A model generated the notes under the pieces. That model made no database searches. It saw nothing but the letters and a program-made list of their open reading frames with translations, and was not told the DNA's origin. Below are positions 1 to 12,200 of a stretch of 64,000 nt of DNA, one piece after another (positions within the stretch are counted from its first letter, which is position 1; each line of letters begins with the position of its first letter). This stretch comes from Cercis canadensis (Eukaryota; Streptophyta; Magnoliopsida; Fabales; Fabaceae): contig QAOA01003578.1 of assembly GCA_003255065.1 (NCBI GenBank), forward strand, positions 231,991-295,990. The letters are read 5' to 3'. A program made the position numbers and the translations under genes.

Positions 1-86
1 ATACCAAAGTGAGTCTCACCCAAACTCACTCAACTGAAGTGGTGATAACCCTACCTCCTCTTAAGGAGGGTAGTATAGTGCTTACC
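1..86. mobile_element. Truncated Mutator-like MITE, right end only
   Basis: The first 86 bases match the right-hand end of the foldback element at 3257-3674: a 'cccaa.ctcac..aactgaa' stretch, then a short inverted stem around 47-76, ending in CTTACC. The left part lies outside the window, so size and target duplication cannot be judged. Assignment to the family is by resemblance to the two complete copies in this window. Confidence 0.5.
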
Positions 87-2964
87 TTAGTTTTTATGCT
101 AATCTCTTGTACTTTGACTTTGTTACCAGTATAATCTCAATCCCAAAATCAAGCCTACAAATGCTGCGAATTCATGTTAACTGTCTCTAGAAGATTTTGA
201 CCTTACTCTTCTCCTGCTTTAGCTTTCGGCAAAGCAGTTAGTTAGTGCCTTCTTTCTTTATTTGCTTGGATTTTTTAACATTGACCATTAATTACACCAT
301 CTTTTTCCTCTACGGGCCCTTGAACCTAGCACCTATTTTATAAGTTTCCATAACTTGCCACAAGGAAAACCAATAAGGCCATTAATAACATCATTCACAT
401 CTTCTTTTCGTTCACAGTCATCTCTCCATTAAGTCAAGTCAACATGGCATTACAATCTTTTTTTTTTTTTTCTTTACCTATACCTTCCAACACTATTTAT
501 GCATATTTTTCTTTTTATTTCCGATCAAAAGAAAGAAATACATTGTCCTTTGGTAAACAAAGTCCCACATATGATTTAGTCTACGTAAGATTTCAATAAT
601 TTTATGTACCAATGAAGGTTTTAATTATACAATTTTGTTTTGTGAATTATTGGATAAATTATAATTACTTCTTTATGCAAGAGACAAATGAGTGTTACTT
701 TTATTGAGGGTTCATATGATTCCCCGGAATTCTTTAGTACAATTCCAACACTTATGATGGCCAAAAGAATCTTCACGTGACTATCAATTTGGAAGATAGT
801 CTCAAAATAATTTTGGAAGATAGTGATATATGTCAAATATATAACTTTGAATACAATTAATTCATTATACACTAATTTGTCTCTTACGGGATATTCTATT
901 TTCCTATTCCAACCGTTTAAAGTCACGGGAAAGCGATTTATATATCAAATAATTTATAGTTAACTTGTTTTTAAAATTTGTGTGTTTTATGTTCAAATCT
1001 AAAAATATATAAAAAAAAAAAAAATCACAGGACAAAACTATAAACCTACTACCAACCTTTTTGTTTTTTTTGTTTTAGATTCAGTATCAAAATCGAAAAT
1101 GACAATATTTATTGATTAGATTAGAGTTTGATACAAATGTTGTTTATAGGCTATAAAGTAATTTATTCTCTCTAAAAATCTAATTTTACTCAATTCCAAA
1201 GAAATTTAAACATAAAACTTTCATGATAGAGTATCAAATGCTCAATCATTGAGATATCCTTTTGAGAATAATTGCAATGAACATATACATAAGAATAATA
1301 TTATTTACACATTATTATAATTTAGTGTTACATGATATCACATTGATATAATTAGCATAATTTAAATAATTTATGAACCTTGTTAATTTTTTTTTGTATG
1401 ATTTAAGTTAAGTCATTTCACTTAATATAACATAATATGACTCTAGAGAGTGTGTAGAAATAATTTATGGGTGTGGTAAAGACAATGTGAGAAGAATAAA
1501 GCAAAATTATTTGCCTTAAAATGGAGAAGAAAAGGTGGTTAGTTGTTTTGTACTTGTTTGCATGATGGCAGGTAGGGTTGCATGGGTGCCACGTCTATGC
1601 GAGTCCTTTTCCGTGACAACAAATCACAATTCACAGATGNCAATAATTTATGGGTGTGGTAAAGACAATGTGAGAAGAATAAAGCAAAATTATTTGCCTT
1701 AAAATGCAGAAGAAAAGGTGGTTAGTTGTTTTGTACTTGTTTGCATGATGGCAGGTAGGGTTGCATGGGTGCCACGTCTATGCGAGTCCTTTTCCGTGAC
1801 AGCAAATCACAATTCACAGATGCACTGGGACGCCACCACCTATCCACTAACGCACTCACTGTAATAAAGAAGAAAAGACGTATAAGCCTCATATCAGCTT
1901 CACCTCTCAACCTTTTTCCCCTGTTAATCTTTTTGATACCTTCCACTTTCCCCTGCGTTTCCCAGCTTCCAAACACTATTTTTGTATGAACAATGATATT
2001 AATTTGGATTATGATTTTTCACATTTATGAGGTGTTTAATATCTTGAACCACATATATATATTTGGCATGGTAATTGACACTGACAGTGTATTTCAACTG
2101 CTAATTAACGGTATTGAATTATAGGATATAATATTAGATTTTATAGTGCTGGGCCTATAACTTGTTTTGATTTTATGATTTAGAGTTGTGGATCATTCTT
2201 TATGATATAAGATCTTTAATGTTAGGTTTTCGTTCTATTTTTTTTTTTTTTTTTTTTTNTTTTGTATTCGTCGTGCTGGTAATATGGTTGCCCATCAACT
2301 TGTTCGTTAGTTTCAATAACTTGATGATATAAATGTTTAGGATGAGTCGCATCCTCCTTTTATCTTTGATGTACTTTTAGTAGTTTTTTTTTACTTCTTA
2401 ATGCATTTCTCTTTTTTCCTAAAAAAGAAAAAACTTGTTTTGACTTTGGAATGAGATAATTTTTTTTCATCCTAAACTCTTATGTACCAATTTTTTTTTA
2501 CAATCATTACATAAAAAACATATATTTCATAGTTTTTTTTTAAGGGGTTGACTGGTAGTACATGGTATACTCTTAGATTTTATTTTGTAACTCGATACAA
2601 GCATACTCAATACCACAACTTAAGATATAAAGTAGAGATTATAGTATACCAATTACATTTATATACTTGGCAAGCTTTGAGTTTAATTGACTTATTGAAA
2701 TTTTAATAACCCACTAAAATTATAATTTGATAGCTCAAATTAATTATACACCATTTATACTTATCTTTTAGTGTGATGTGCAAGTTTTATTTCCTATTCA
2801 CAGTTCACAAACTCTTCACCTTCAAATATTAGCAATGATATATGCAAAAAAAATTTACACTATTTTATAATAATACTACACAGTAAAATCTAAATTTAAC
2901 TAGTCTCATGCAATAAATAAATAATTAAAATTTAGAGTGTATATTATGTACATAAATATGTTTA
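87..2964. other. AT-rich intergenic region, no gene seen
   Basis: No open frame here resembles a known protein and none has plausible splice structure. The stretch contains the N-separated duplication at 1459-1822 and a T homopolymer interrupted by N (about 2239-2263). The short frames at 621-926 and 1722-1989 are low-complexity or lie inside the duplicated segment and are not called as genes. Confidence 0.7.
1459..1822. repeat. 181-bp direct duplication around a single N
   Basis: Positions 1459-1639 and 1642-1822 are the same 181-bp sequence with two visible mismatches, separated by N at 1640 plus one base. Equal length on both sides of a single N is the pattern seen at seven other N positions in this window. 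It is most simply an unmerged overlap between contig ends. Confidence 0.85.
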
Positions 2965-3243
2965 GGGAATTGTTATTTTCACACTTTAGTTTGTTAATGT
3001 CACATTTTTTTTAATGTTTAAATATAACATAAACTAAATTACCCTCATTCAAAAATATTTTTTTTTTTAAATTTAACTAATCATAATATTCTTTCTAATT
3101 CTTATTACTTGTAGCTCCATTTTTTAGTTAAAAAGAGAATATATGATAAGTCAATTTTAAAAAAAAAAATTATTTTTGAATGAAGGTAATTTAGTAAAGA
3201 GATTGTAGCATTAACAAACTAGAATGTAAAAATAGTAGCTCCC
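2965..3243. mobile_element. Foldback MITE, family B
   Basis: The two ends form a long imperfect inverted repeat. The left end begins GGGAATTGTTATTTTCACA and the right end, read on the other strand, begins GGGAGCTACTATTTTTACA; both continue into TAGTTTGTTAATG. The two halves pair again internally (a left 'ttaccctcattcaaaaat' with its complement on the right). The flanks ATATGTTTA and ATACATTTA are similar but not identical, so a 9-bp target duplication is possible but not proven. A related copy lies at about 32238-32489. Confidence 0.65.
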
Positions 3244-3256
3244 ATACATTTATTTA

Positions 3257-3674
3257 GGTGAGGGCTAAGCTACCACCTTCTATTTTGGGGGTGATAGCGC
3301 TACACCCCCTCAATTAAGTAGAACATAATGAGATTTACAGTGTAATTTTAGTGTTATTGAGAATATTTTGAAAAATTGAATCACCCAGTATGTTCCAGAA
3401 CACACAGTTTTTTATAAAATATAAGAACGACACAATATAAGAAAACATGCCAAAAAATAAACTTGAAAAAGTTATTTCTTGGCACGTTTTCTTATATTAT
3501 GTCATTTTTATATTTTATAAAAAATTATGTATTCTGATAAATATTGAATGACTAAATTTTTTGAAATATTTATAATGACATCAAAATTATTGAATAAATC
3601 ATACTAAAACTCACCTAACTGAAAAGAGTGTAGCACTACCACTCTAAATAGGGGACAATAGCTTAGCACTCACC
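3257..3674. mobile_element. Mutator-like foldback MITE with 9-bp target duplication
   Basis: A 418-bp element starts GGTGAGGGCTAAGCT and ends AGCTTAGCACTCACC, so the ends are terminal inverted repeats. Most of the left half is complementary to the right half, giving a long hairpin. It is flanked by an exact 9-bp direct repeat ATTTATTTA at 3248-3256 and 3675-3683. A 9-bp target duplication with long inverted repeats is the signature of Mutator-like elements. There is no coding capacity, so the element is non-autonomous. Related copies are at 1-86, about 5400-5810 and 57229-57650. Confidence 0.85.
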
Positions 3675-4180
3675 ATTTATTTATAGTTCCTATTTGAATA
3701 CTAGGAGCTCTCTTGGATTCCTTTCATCACTCACGAGTCACCAACCCATTTGCCTACCCTTAAAGGCTTAAACTAAGAAATCACACATTGAATGCATTGC
3801 AGTTGGTACTTGTAATTGCCATCATAGGCACCACCACATATCTGAACCAATAGTATCTTCCGTACACATATCACCTACACCTGCTCCCTTTACTACTATT
3901 CAGTAATTGATCAAAATAAACTCAGATGTTACAATTCTTTACCTACATTGAATTGACTTCTTCAGTTAATATTATTTTCCAACAAATTCAGCGGGGTAGT
4001 TATTTTTTTTTATCATAATTCAACTTGGTAGTTATTAGTAGTTAGTGACTTTTGTTTTCATTTTTTTAATGGACAATTAATTAAAAAAGAGAAAAAACAA
4101 ATGTCAAGCATACTCCATATGGACAAGACAATGCCTTCTTTCTTCTAAATATTCTTATTGAACTTTTGTTTAACTAAGTG

Positions 4181-4717
4181 AGTAAATTTATTAAAATAAT
4201 GCAAGCAAAATAAATAAATACAAAAAAAGTTATTGTTAAAACAATTTATCAAAATGAGTTATTTTTAAATATTTTATTCAACTACTGGAAAAAAGAGAAA
4301 CGCTAAAATATTTCAGTGTTTTATGTAAAGAAACCCTGAAATATTTCAGTGTTTTATGTCAAAAAATGCTACTTTGATAACGCTGAAATGTTTCAGTGTT
4401 TTATGTCAAGAAACGTTACTTTGAAAATCAAAGTAATGTTTTATATATAAAACGCTGAAATGATTCAGCATTTTCTATATAGAAACGCTAAAATAATTTA
4501 GCCTTTTTTTGGATTCCAAGGCAGTCTTTTGATTATTAAAATTCTATTTTGTTGTTGCGTTTTTTTAAGTAAAACGCTGTAATGTAAAATATCGTTTTAT
4601 CTTTTGTCCGATTGCCTGAATAAAATATTTAAAAGTGACCAATTTTGATAAATTATTCTAATAGTAATTCTTTTTTGTATTTATTTATTAATTTTACATT
4701 ATTTTAATAAATTGACC
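4181..4717. mobile_element. Second-type Mutator-like foldback element with 9-bp target duplication
   Basis: The outer 100-110 bp on each side are inverted copies (left AGTAAATTTATTAAAATAATG region, right end complementary with GGTCAATTTATT). The flanks carry an exact 9-bp direct repeat AACTAAGTG at 4172-4180 and 4718-4726. The interior (about 4300-4590) has many short alternating copies of AACGCTGAAAT and its complement ATTTCAGCGTT, several altered by transitions. There is no coding capacity. The 9-bp duplication points to the Mutator superfamily; the sequence is unlike the 3257-3674 family. Confidence 0.75.
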
Positions 4718-5169
4718 AACTAAGTGCTTTCCAATAGTCAAGCACTCAAATAATCACTAAGGAATAGTAGATAAACTCATTGGTTAACTAACTGCAAAGT
4801 ACCTAATCATTGTTCCATAGTTGCATAAACAAACAAAAGAAAAGACTCTCTTGGATCTGGATTCTTTAATCCCTCACTAGTGTATTGTCTTTGTCATCAA
4901 CTAATACTCCATTAAACACATTGTTTCATTTAATTTGACATGGACTGATTTTTTTTTTTAAATTAAGCTAGAGATTAAAAAATAGAATATGAATATTTGC
5001 TCATTTTATCTGCAAAATAATAGAGAAGATGAAAATAAGGTAAAAAGAAAGAAAATAGTTATCATGTATAGAGGCAAAAAAAAAAAAATACAATAAATAA
5101 TTGACTTATTAATTTAACAAGTTATTATATATATTTATTAGTATAATTTAGACTAAAATCTTGTATTTT

Positions 5170-5238
5170 TTTGAAGACAAAAATTTTAGAAATCAGTTAG
5201 ACTNTTTGTAGACAAAAATTTTAGAAATCAGTTAGACT
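5170..5238. repeat. 34-bp direct duplication around a single N
   Basis: Positions 5170-5203 and 5205-5238 are the same 34 bases with one mismatch, with N at 5204 between them. This is the shortest clear case of the N-joined overlaps in the window. Confidence 0.8.
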
Positions 5239-5399
5239 ATTCATAGAAAACAAAGTTAACTTAGAATGCCTTACGTATGGATTCTCATGACATTGAAGCC
5301 AAACCATTAAGTTAACGAAATAAATAAACCACTCATAGTATAGTCTCAACTCTCAAGTGGATAAAAAAGATTCAGACCGAAAAATATGTTTTTATATGC

Positions 5400-5810
5400 T
5401 AATTGCTATCCTACCATGGTAAAAAAATGGGGTAGTGCTATCCTCAATCTAATTGGGTAAATTTTGATGGAACTCATTTAGTAAATTTAGTATCATTACA
5501 AAGATTTTGAAAAATTAAATATTTTAGTATGTGATAGAACACACAATTACTTATAAAATGTAAAAAAAGATAAGATATAAGAAAACATGCTAAACAAAAA
5601 AATTCAACTTTGGAAAAAAAATAGAGTTTGACATATTTTTTTATGTTGTGCCGTGTTTACATTTTATAAAAAAATTATATATTTTGACACATACTGAATA
5701 ACTTAATTTTTTTGATATATTTACAACAACATCAAATTTACTAGATTGATTCTACCAAAATTCACCCAACTGAACGAGAGTAGTGCTACTCTCCTATTGG
5801 CAGTTACAGC
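5400..5810. mobile_element. Diverged Mutator-like foldback MITE
   Basis: The interior matches the 3257-3674 element in order: a 'agaacacacaatt.cttataaaatgtaa' block, a 'gataagatataagaaaacatgcta' block and their complements in the right half. The ends are degraded and no exact target duplication is visible; TTTTTATAT and TTTTAATAT on the two sides are similar but imperfect. The boundaries are approximate to about 10 bp. It lies only about 400 bp upstream of the RLP4-like start codon. Confidence 0.6.
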
Positions 5811-6218
5811 ATTTTAATATAAAAGATTAAGAACTATGCAAATGCCATAAGGATAGGATCATAGGAGACATGATGCTAAAATATCCCAAAAACTTGGTCT
5901 AAATAAAGTCCGTGAAAGGCACAAGCAGACTAGACTAGACTAGACTATACTATAGAGTTCAACTTCAAACAAAGGCACTAATTTTCGCACCAAATTTTGG
6001 CAATGCTCCTTCCTTCAATATTCTCTTCTTTCCCGCTAATCTCGCCCTTTCTCTCATCCATTGTTTCTCAACTTTCTCTGTCTCTCTCTCACATTCACGT
6101 TCACAGTTTCACACCGCATTTTCTCTCTCTCTTCGTTACCCAATTCTTGCTCTTTCCCATTTGGCCCTCACTTTCCCTCCTTTATCTCCGCACGCCCACT
6201 CTCACTCACAACTGTAAA
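5811..6218 (+). promoter_or_regulatory. Presumed promoter and leader of the RLP4-like gene
   Basis: The stretch between the last MITE and the chosen start codon holds a short pentanucleotide run of 'gacta' units near 5927-5951 and then pyrimidine-rich leader-like sequence (6010-6210). No confident TATA box was found. The leader contains an in-frame ATG at 6003 that would add 72 residues; these are low-complexity and hydrophobic and unlike the family. Confidence 0.4.
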
Positions 6219-9200
6219 ATGTCTCTCTTACACTACCCCCAAGTCTTCTCCTTCTCCTTCTTCTTCTTCTTCTTCATCTCCTCTGCAACCCCTCTCGCCC
6301 CCTACCCCTTCGGTAAGCAAGCTGTTATCCCTTCTCTCACTGTTTCTCTTTCTTTGCAGTTTTCGATTACCCATTTGGCTTCTCTAACTTTCTTTGTAAT
6401 GCACTCTCAGGTTTAACTTACCACATCGATTGCGGCAGCCCCACCAACAGCACCGACCCATTCAACACCACCTGGCTATCTGACAGATTCTTCACCGGCG
6501 GCGCCACATCCATCGTCTCCGAGCCCCTCCACTTCCACTACAGTTACGAGAAGTCCCTTCGCTTCTTTCCCATCTCCTACGGCAAGAAGAACTGCTACAT
6601 AATTCCGTCTCTTCCCCCGGGACGCTACTTCATCCGTACATTCATCGTTTACGACAACTACGACGGCAAGTCCCACCCGCCGTCCTTCGACGTCTCCGTC
6701 GAGGGTACCGTCGTCTTCAGCTGGCGCTCCCCATGGCAGGAATCTGTAGCTAGAGACGGTGCTTACTCGGATCTCTTCGCGTTCGTCAATGACGGCGAAG
6801 CTGATGTCTGTTTTTACAGCTTTGCCACTGATCCTCCAGTCATCTCCTCCCTCGAGCTTTTTCAGGTTGATCCCTTGTCCTATGATTCTGCTACTCTCGG
6901 GGACAAGCTCGTTCTGGTTAATTACGGCCGGTTATCTTGCGGAACCAATCAATGGGGTCCCGGATTCAGCAACGACACCGACCTTTTCGGCCGGTCATGG
7001 CAATCCGATGAGGAATTCCGATCAAAGTCTAAGGGAATTAGCTCGAGCTCCCGGAGCTCCGGTGACGTTCAAGTCATATCGACGACGAGCACTATAAGTG
7101 GGACTGATCAGAAACCCAATTACTTCTCAATGAAGTTGTATCAATCAGCGGTGGTGGGCGGTGAAGATGGTACATTAGACTACGAGCTGAATGTGGATGC
7201 GAAGTTGGATTACTTGGTCTGGTTGCATTTTGCAGAGATTGATTCGACTGTGAAGAAAGCAGGGGAGAGGGTCTTTGATGTGTTCATCAATAGTAAGAAT
7301 GTGACTAGAATTGACATATACAAGCAGGTGGGAAGCTTTGCTGCGTTTAGTTGGCATTATACAGTGAAGAATTTGAGCAGTAGTGTGTTGAGTGTGAAGC
7401 TTGTGGCCGCTGTAGGTGCTCCTCTGCTAAGTGGGCTTGAGAATTATGCTCTGGTTCATAATGATCCTTACACCATCACTGAACAAGGTAGATTGCTGAG
7501 ATTTAGAGACATTTACTTTATACAGATTTGGAAACTTATAGACAAAAGAAAAGTATAGTCTTTTTTTGCTACTATTGGCATTTGAAAACTTGTTTGGACT
7601 TTGAAGGAGTTGGTATGTGGAATTGAATTGAAAAATAATTAGGATGACATGGTTGGTTTTTCTTGCACCTGAATTTAATTACCAATGATTTAGGAAGTTA
7701 ACGTGTTTAGTTTTTTTTTGGTGATTTTGTATGCTGATATCCTTTTGACCAAAGACCACTGTTCCAAGAATTGGGGTTACTGAGTGGGGACTTGTTTTGT
7801 AGTGATTGCCATGAAAGCATTGAAGGAGTCACTGCGTATTCCTGATAGAATGGGTTGGAATGGTGATCCTTGTGCTCCTACCAATTGGGATGCTTGGGAG
7901 GGAGTTACCTGCCGTGTGAGTCAGGATAAAACTTCCCTCGTGATAAGTCAAATGTAAGCATTTCTTCCACTTTTGTAAGTTATATAATCACGTTTTAATT
8001 GGGTTTATGGAAGAAGATTGATGCTACACATACAAGGAGAGTCTTGCTGTAAAATCTCTTAGAAAATGATGTGGCATACTTTTATGTGTAAGGTTAATGG
8101 TAGGTTTTATGTGCCAGACAGTGGATGAATGTAAAACATGCATGATGTCTAGTTGCTCTATCATTTTGTAAGGTTTTTATGTTTTATTTTTTAACATTTT
8201 TTGTACATGTTGGATTTTTCCTTTTATGCACGCAAGTATTAAGACTGAACCAGTGGTTAATATTGTTTTGCCAATGACCTTTGGTCTCAACATTCCTGCG
8301 CTCTAAAACAATGGGGCTAGACAGTGGATTATGGACTCGAATAATATCCAGTGCATGCATATTGAAATTACTGAAAGACAAAAAGAAATAAAAACAGAGG
8401 AAGTTACATGTAGTTTCTTCTTCAGAGTTCAGACGATGATTCCTTTCCTATTGCTTTGATTTTATCTTTGCTTTAATTTTGATTTCAGAGATCTTGGCAG
8501 TCAAGGCTTGAAAGGGTACATAAGTGATCAGATTAGTCTTTTGTCAGACTTGGTAAGCCTGTAAGTATCAGCTGCCAAAAGTTTATATATGCTAGACATC
8601 TTTGACATAGTGTTATGTTACTTTTTAAAATTTTCTCTCTTTCAAATTTTGTAGTACTCTGTGGTTTATTATTATGTTTAACATCAGCCACAGCCTGTGG
8701 TTTTTCATATGCCCTTGTTGGTTGCCCTTATATTTAGCCCTTGTCTCTTCAATTAGAAAAACACCAACCTGCATTTTCAAAACGATTGGCTTGGGTACTT
8801 CCAACCAAACTTATTCTTTCATTTGGATCCACATACATCTTTTATGGTAGATCACTGTTGATTACATACTTACATGTATGCATGCATCATGTGGTTTTGT
8901 ACAGAAAATTTTAGTCATGTTTACATTGGTTTTAATTATCTAGTAACTTCTCTTATTTTCACATTACAGGAACCTGAGTTCTAATTCTTTGGAGAGAACA
9001 ATACCTGCTGGGATCGGTCAAAAATCCCTGACACATCTGTAAGTACTTCTGATATTATCTTATGGTTTCTCTACTCATTTGTGTTGTTTGTGATACGTTA
9101 TGCAAAGTACTTTGAAGAAGTCAACAGAGTTGAGTACTTTCTTTGATTAGTTGATGATCACTTTTCAAGTTCTACATGAAAAATCATGTTTTTCAATGAT

Positions 9201-12200
9201 TACTAGCATTTGCTCATAAGGATTTTGCCACCACACTGGAAATTATAATGTTGTCAGGGTCTCTGTTTTTCTTTGCATGATTATTTGTTAGCTTTAATAT
9301 ATACCATATATATTTAGAAGGCCCTTACTGGTGTAAAAGTTACAACAAAACCATCTGGCCTTTATGGAAATATTCGTAGCCTTGCTATTTATTTGATATT
9401 TTATTTATTTTCCCTAAAATGTGTGCTGTAGGGATTTGTCCAACAATCAGTTAACAGGCTCCATACCAGATAGTTTAGCCTCTTCAAATTTGCAGCTTGT
9501 GTAAGTATTCTTGCCTTTATTTATTTTGATCCCCTCTTTATTACCTAGTTAGATAAAGGTGGTGCTATAATGCTTTGTGCTTTTGTGAAGTTTTTGTCGT
9601 GATTGGCATCAAGCTATAAAATTTTCCTTCACATTGTCTCTCCTAAGCATTTTATTTGGCTGATTAGAAATCCCAAATTGTCTTTCCATTAATATCATTT
9701 CCTGTTTAAGGCGCTCTTGTTTCATTTGTCCTTGATTTCTTAATGCTGACCTCAACCTTATTCACCTTGATGCTTCGAATATATTAGTGATGCATGCAGG
9801 GAAGAATTTTTCAGCCAATGACTTCTGTACTTATTCCTTTAAAGAAAATAGAATTTGACATTTTCATTTGTATTTTCTTTTTTGTTGCTTGAGAATATCC
9901 AGGTTATCTTACTTTTGGATGGAATATAAATTGACATTTGATTTCATTTGAAGGACTTTGGTTTTATTTTTTAGTGTTTCATTAATTCAATATGCATCAT
10001 GTTCAATAGAAAACTGATTGTCTCAGTTGAAGTATTGATGCTTCAAATAAGATGTTTATAGTTGTTCTATATCTGCGGGGAGAAAAAATTATTGTTAAAA
10101 TGGTCTTGACATTATGACAGTTAAAGTTGATTCCTGTAATCAATTCAAATCTTAAGGAGTTTGTAATTCTTATAGCTAAAATTTTCTGAAGTGACAAGTT
10201 CAGAGAGTAGATATTTACCATCTGGCGAGTAATCACTTGTGGTTGAAGTTATTTGTGTGTTTAAAGTGCCTTGTCCCCAGTGAAGCCCCAGTGAAGCTGA
10301 TTTATTAGCAATTTTCTATGGGTTGCCCTTTCATTCTCCAGACAAGTTTTGCTTTGTTGAGTTAGTTTTTCTGATCAATTTTATCTTGCCAGGCTTTTGA
10401 ATGGTAACTTATTGGAGGGACCAGTACCAGAGCAACTTTATTCAATTGGTGTGCATGGTGGATCTATTGAGTATGTCACTTTAATTTGCTTGCTGTAATC
10501 AGTCAGTTTTGCATAACAATGCGTTAAATTGGAATATGGGATAATTTAGTTTCAGTGGATGATACTCCCTATTTGCTCTCTGTCTCTATCTAAATTGAAC
10601 TGCAAGTGGAGTCACACTGGTCCCATCTAGTTTCACTGTGTTATCAGAATTGAATGCTGAAATAGGCCTAAATGCCTTTTTTAACGTGAAAGTCCTTCCA
10701 TCCTTCTGTCTCTTCCCAATGTCTGTTGTGTGGCTTCTGGCCTTCTGCTACCATCCCTCCCACTTTGAGTTGTGCTCAATCTTCTAAAAAGAATGACTAC
10801 ATCAATCACAACACTTTTACCTCTGCCATTGTTTTTCCTTTTACTGGGAAATATGTTTATAAAGTGGCTTCATTCTTTTTAATTTTTATAAGAAGAAATT
10901 TTATCAAAAAAAGCAAGGAAAGAGGGATATTGGCCCATCAGACGTGTATTGGTACTGGAAAAAGGTTTTGTCTATGCTTGGAATTAATCAACATAAGTTG
11001 TTATCTTTACTTGCTAGGGATGTAAGAGGGAAACGGTTATGTCTATCCTTGGAATTAATCAACATAAGTTGTTATCAACAGAAAAGGGATGTAAGAGGTG
11101 CAAAAGTAAAATGTTACAGATGAATTGTGTGCATTAATCGAAGGTGCAGTTAATTTGTAAATATATAATCCACTAAAAAGTAACCTCTTTTCTTCTTTTC
11201 ATTTGATCTGTTCATGCAGTCTCTATGACAACAAAGGTTTGTGCGGTGTACCATCTCTGCCATCATGTCCTATATTCTGGGAGAATGGCAAATTATCTAC
11301 TCTTGGTAAAATTGCAATAGGCTTGTCATGTCTATTCGTTTTCTGTGTGCTACTGCTTCTGGTATATATCTACATCAGGAGGAGAAGGAACGATTATGAC
11401 TTTGGTCTACCTCATGAATTAATGTGTAAGTATGATTTCAATGAGATTCAGCATTTGGATAGTAATTCTTATTTTTTATTTTTCCTGGTATTATGTGTTG
11501 TGGTGTCATTTTCCTTGCTGACTATATTATCAATATGTTAGCTAAAAAGAAAAAGTTTCATTTTAGCTCCTCTTTTATGATAATTTTTAGATTGTTTATA
11601 AATATACTTTATAAATATAGAATATTTATCTTTGAAACTAAGGTTTTTGATTTTTACACCATATTTTTGTTTTTATTTCTTGTATTGCAATAGGCTTACC
11701 CAGTAAGATTCCAAATATATAAAACTGGCATGGATATATATCGTTTAAACCATCCTCCCTACAGCTTATTTTCACATGGGCTGTTATGTAGTATTATTCT
11801 ATTTTTAACAATTGTTAAGGGACCAATCATCCTGTATGGAAGAACAATATAGGTACTGTCAGGTGGGCAAAGATACAGTAGCAAAGTGTATAGTTGCAAC
11901 CAAGAGTATTTTGAGAGATATCCTGGGCGAAAATGAGAATAGAAGGGGCAGTTGATTACGTTTACTAGGTAGATGGAACCTCACTCATTTTAGCCTAAGG
12001 TGATTATGAAGAGTAGTCTACAACAAAACAGGGGTTTTTTTATTAATATATCTGATGCAGCCCCTTATGTGAAAGCTCAGATTTGGGCTTCAACTATTGG
12101 CAAAGCAAATGCCCACCTTAAACTGAAATTTAATTTAGAAGAATGGGGACAGCAAGGAACTCCTAACTGCTTAGTCAAAGAGGCTCTGATGCTATGTCAG

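Noticed and set aside
4300-4590. Repeated short words that could suggest a CRISPR-like or satellite array.
   Set aside because: The units alternate in orientation, lack unique spacers and lie inside a foldback transposon with its own target duplication.
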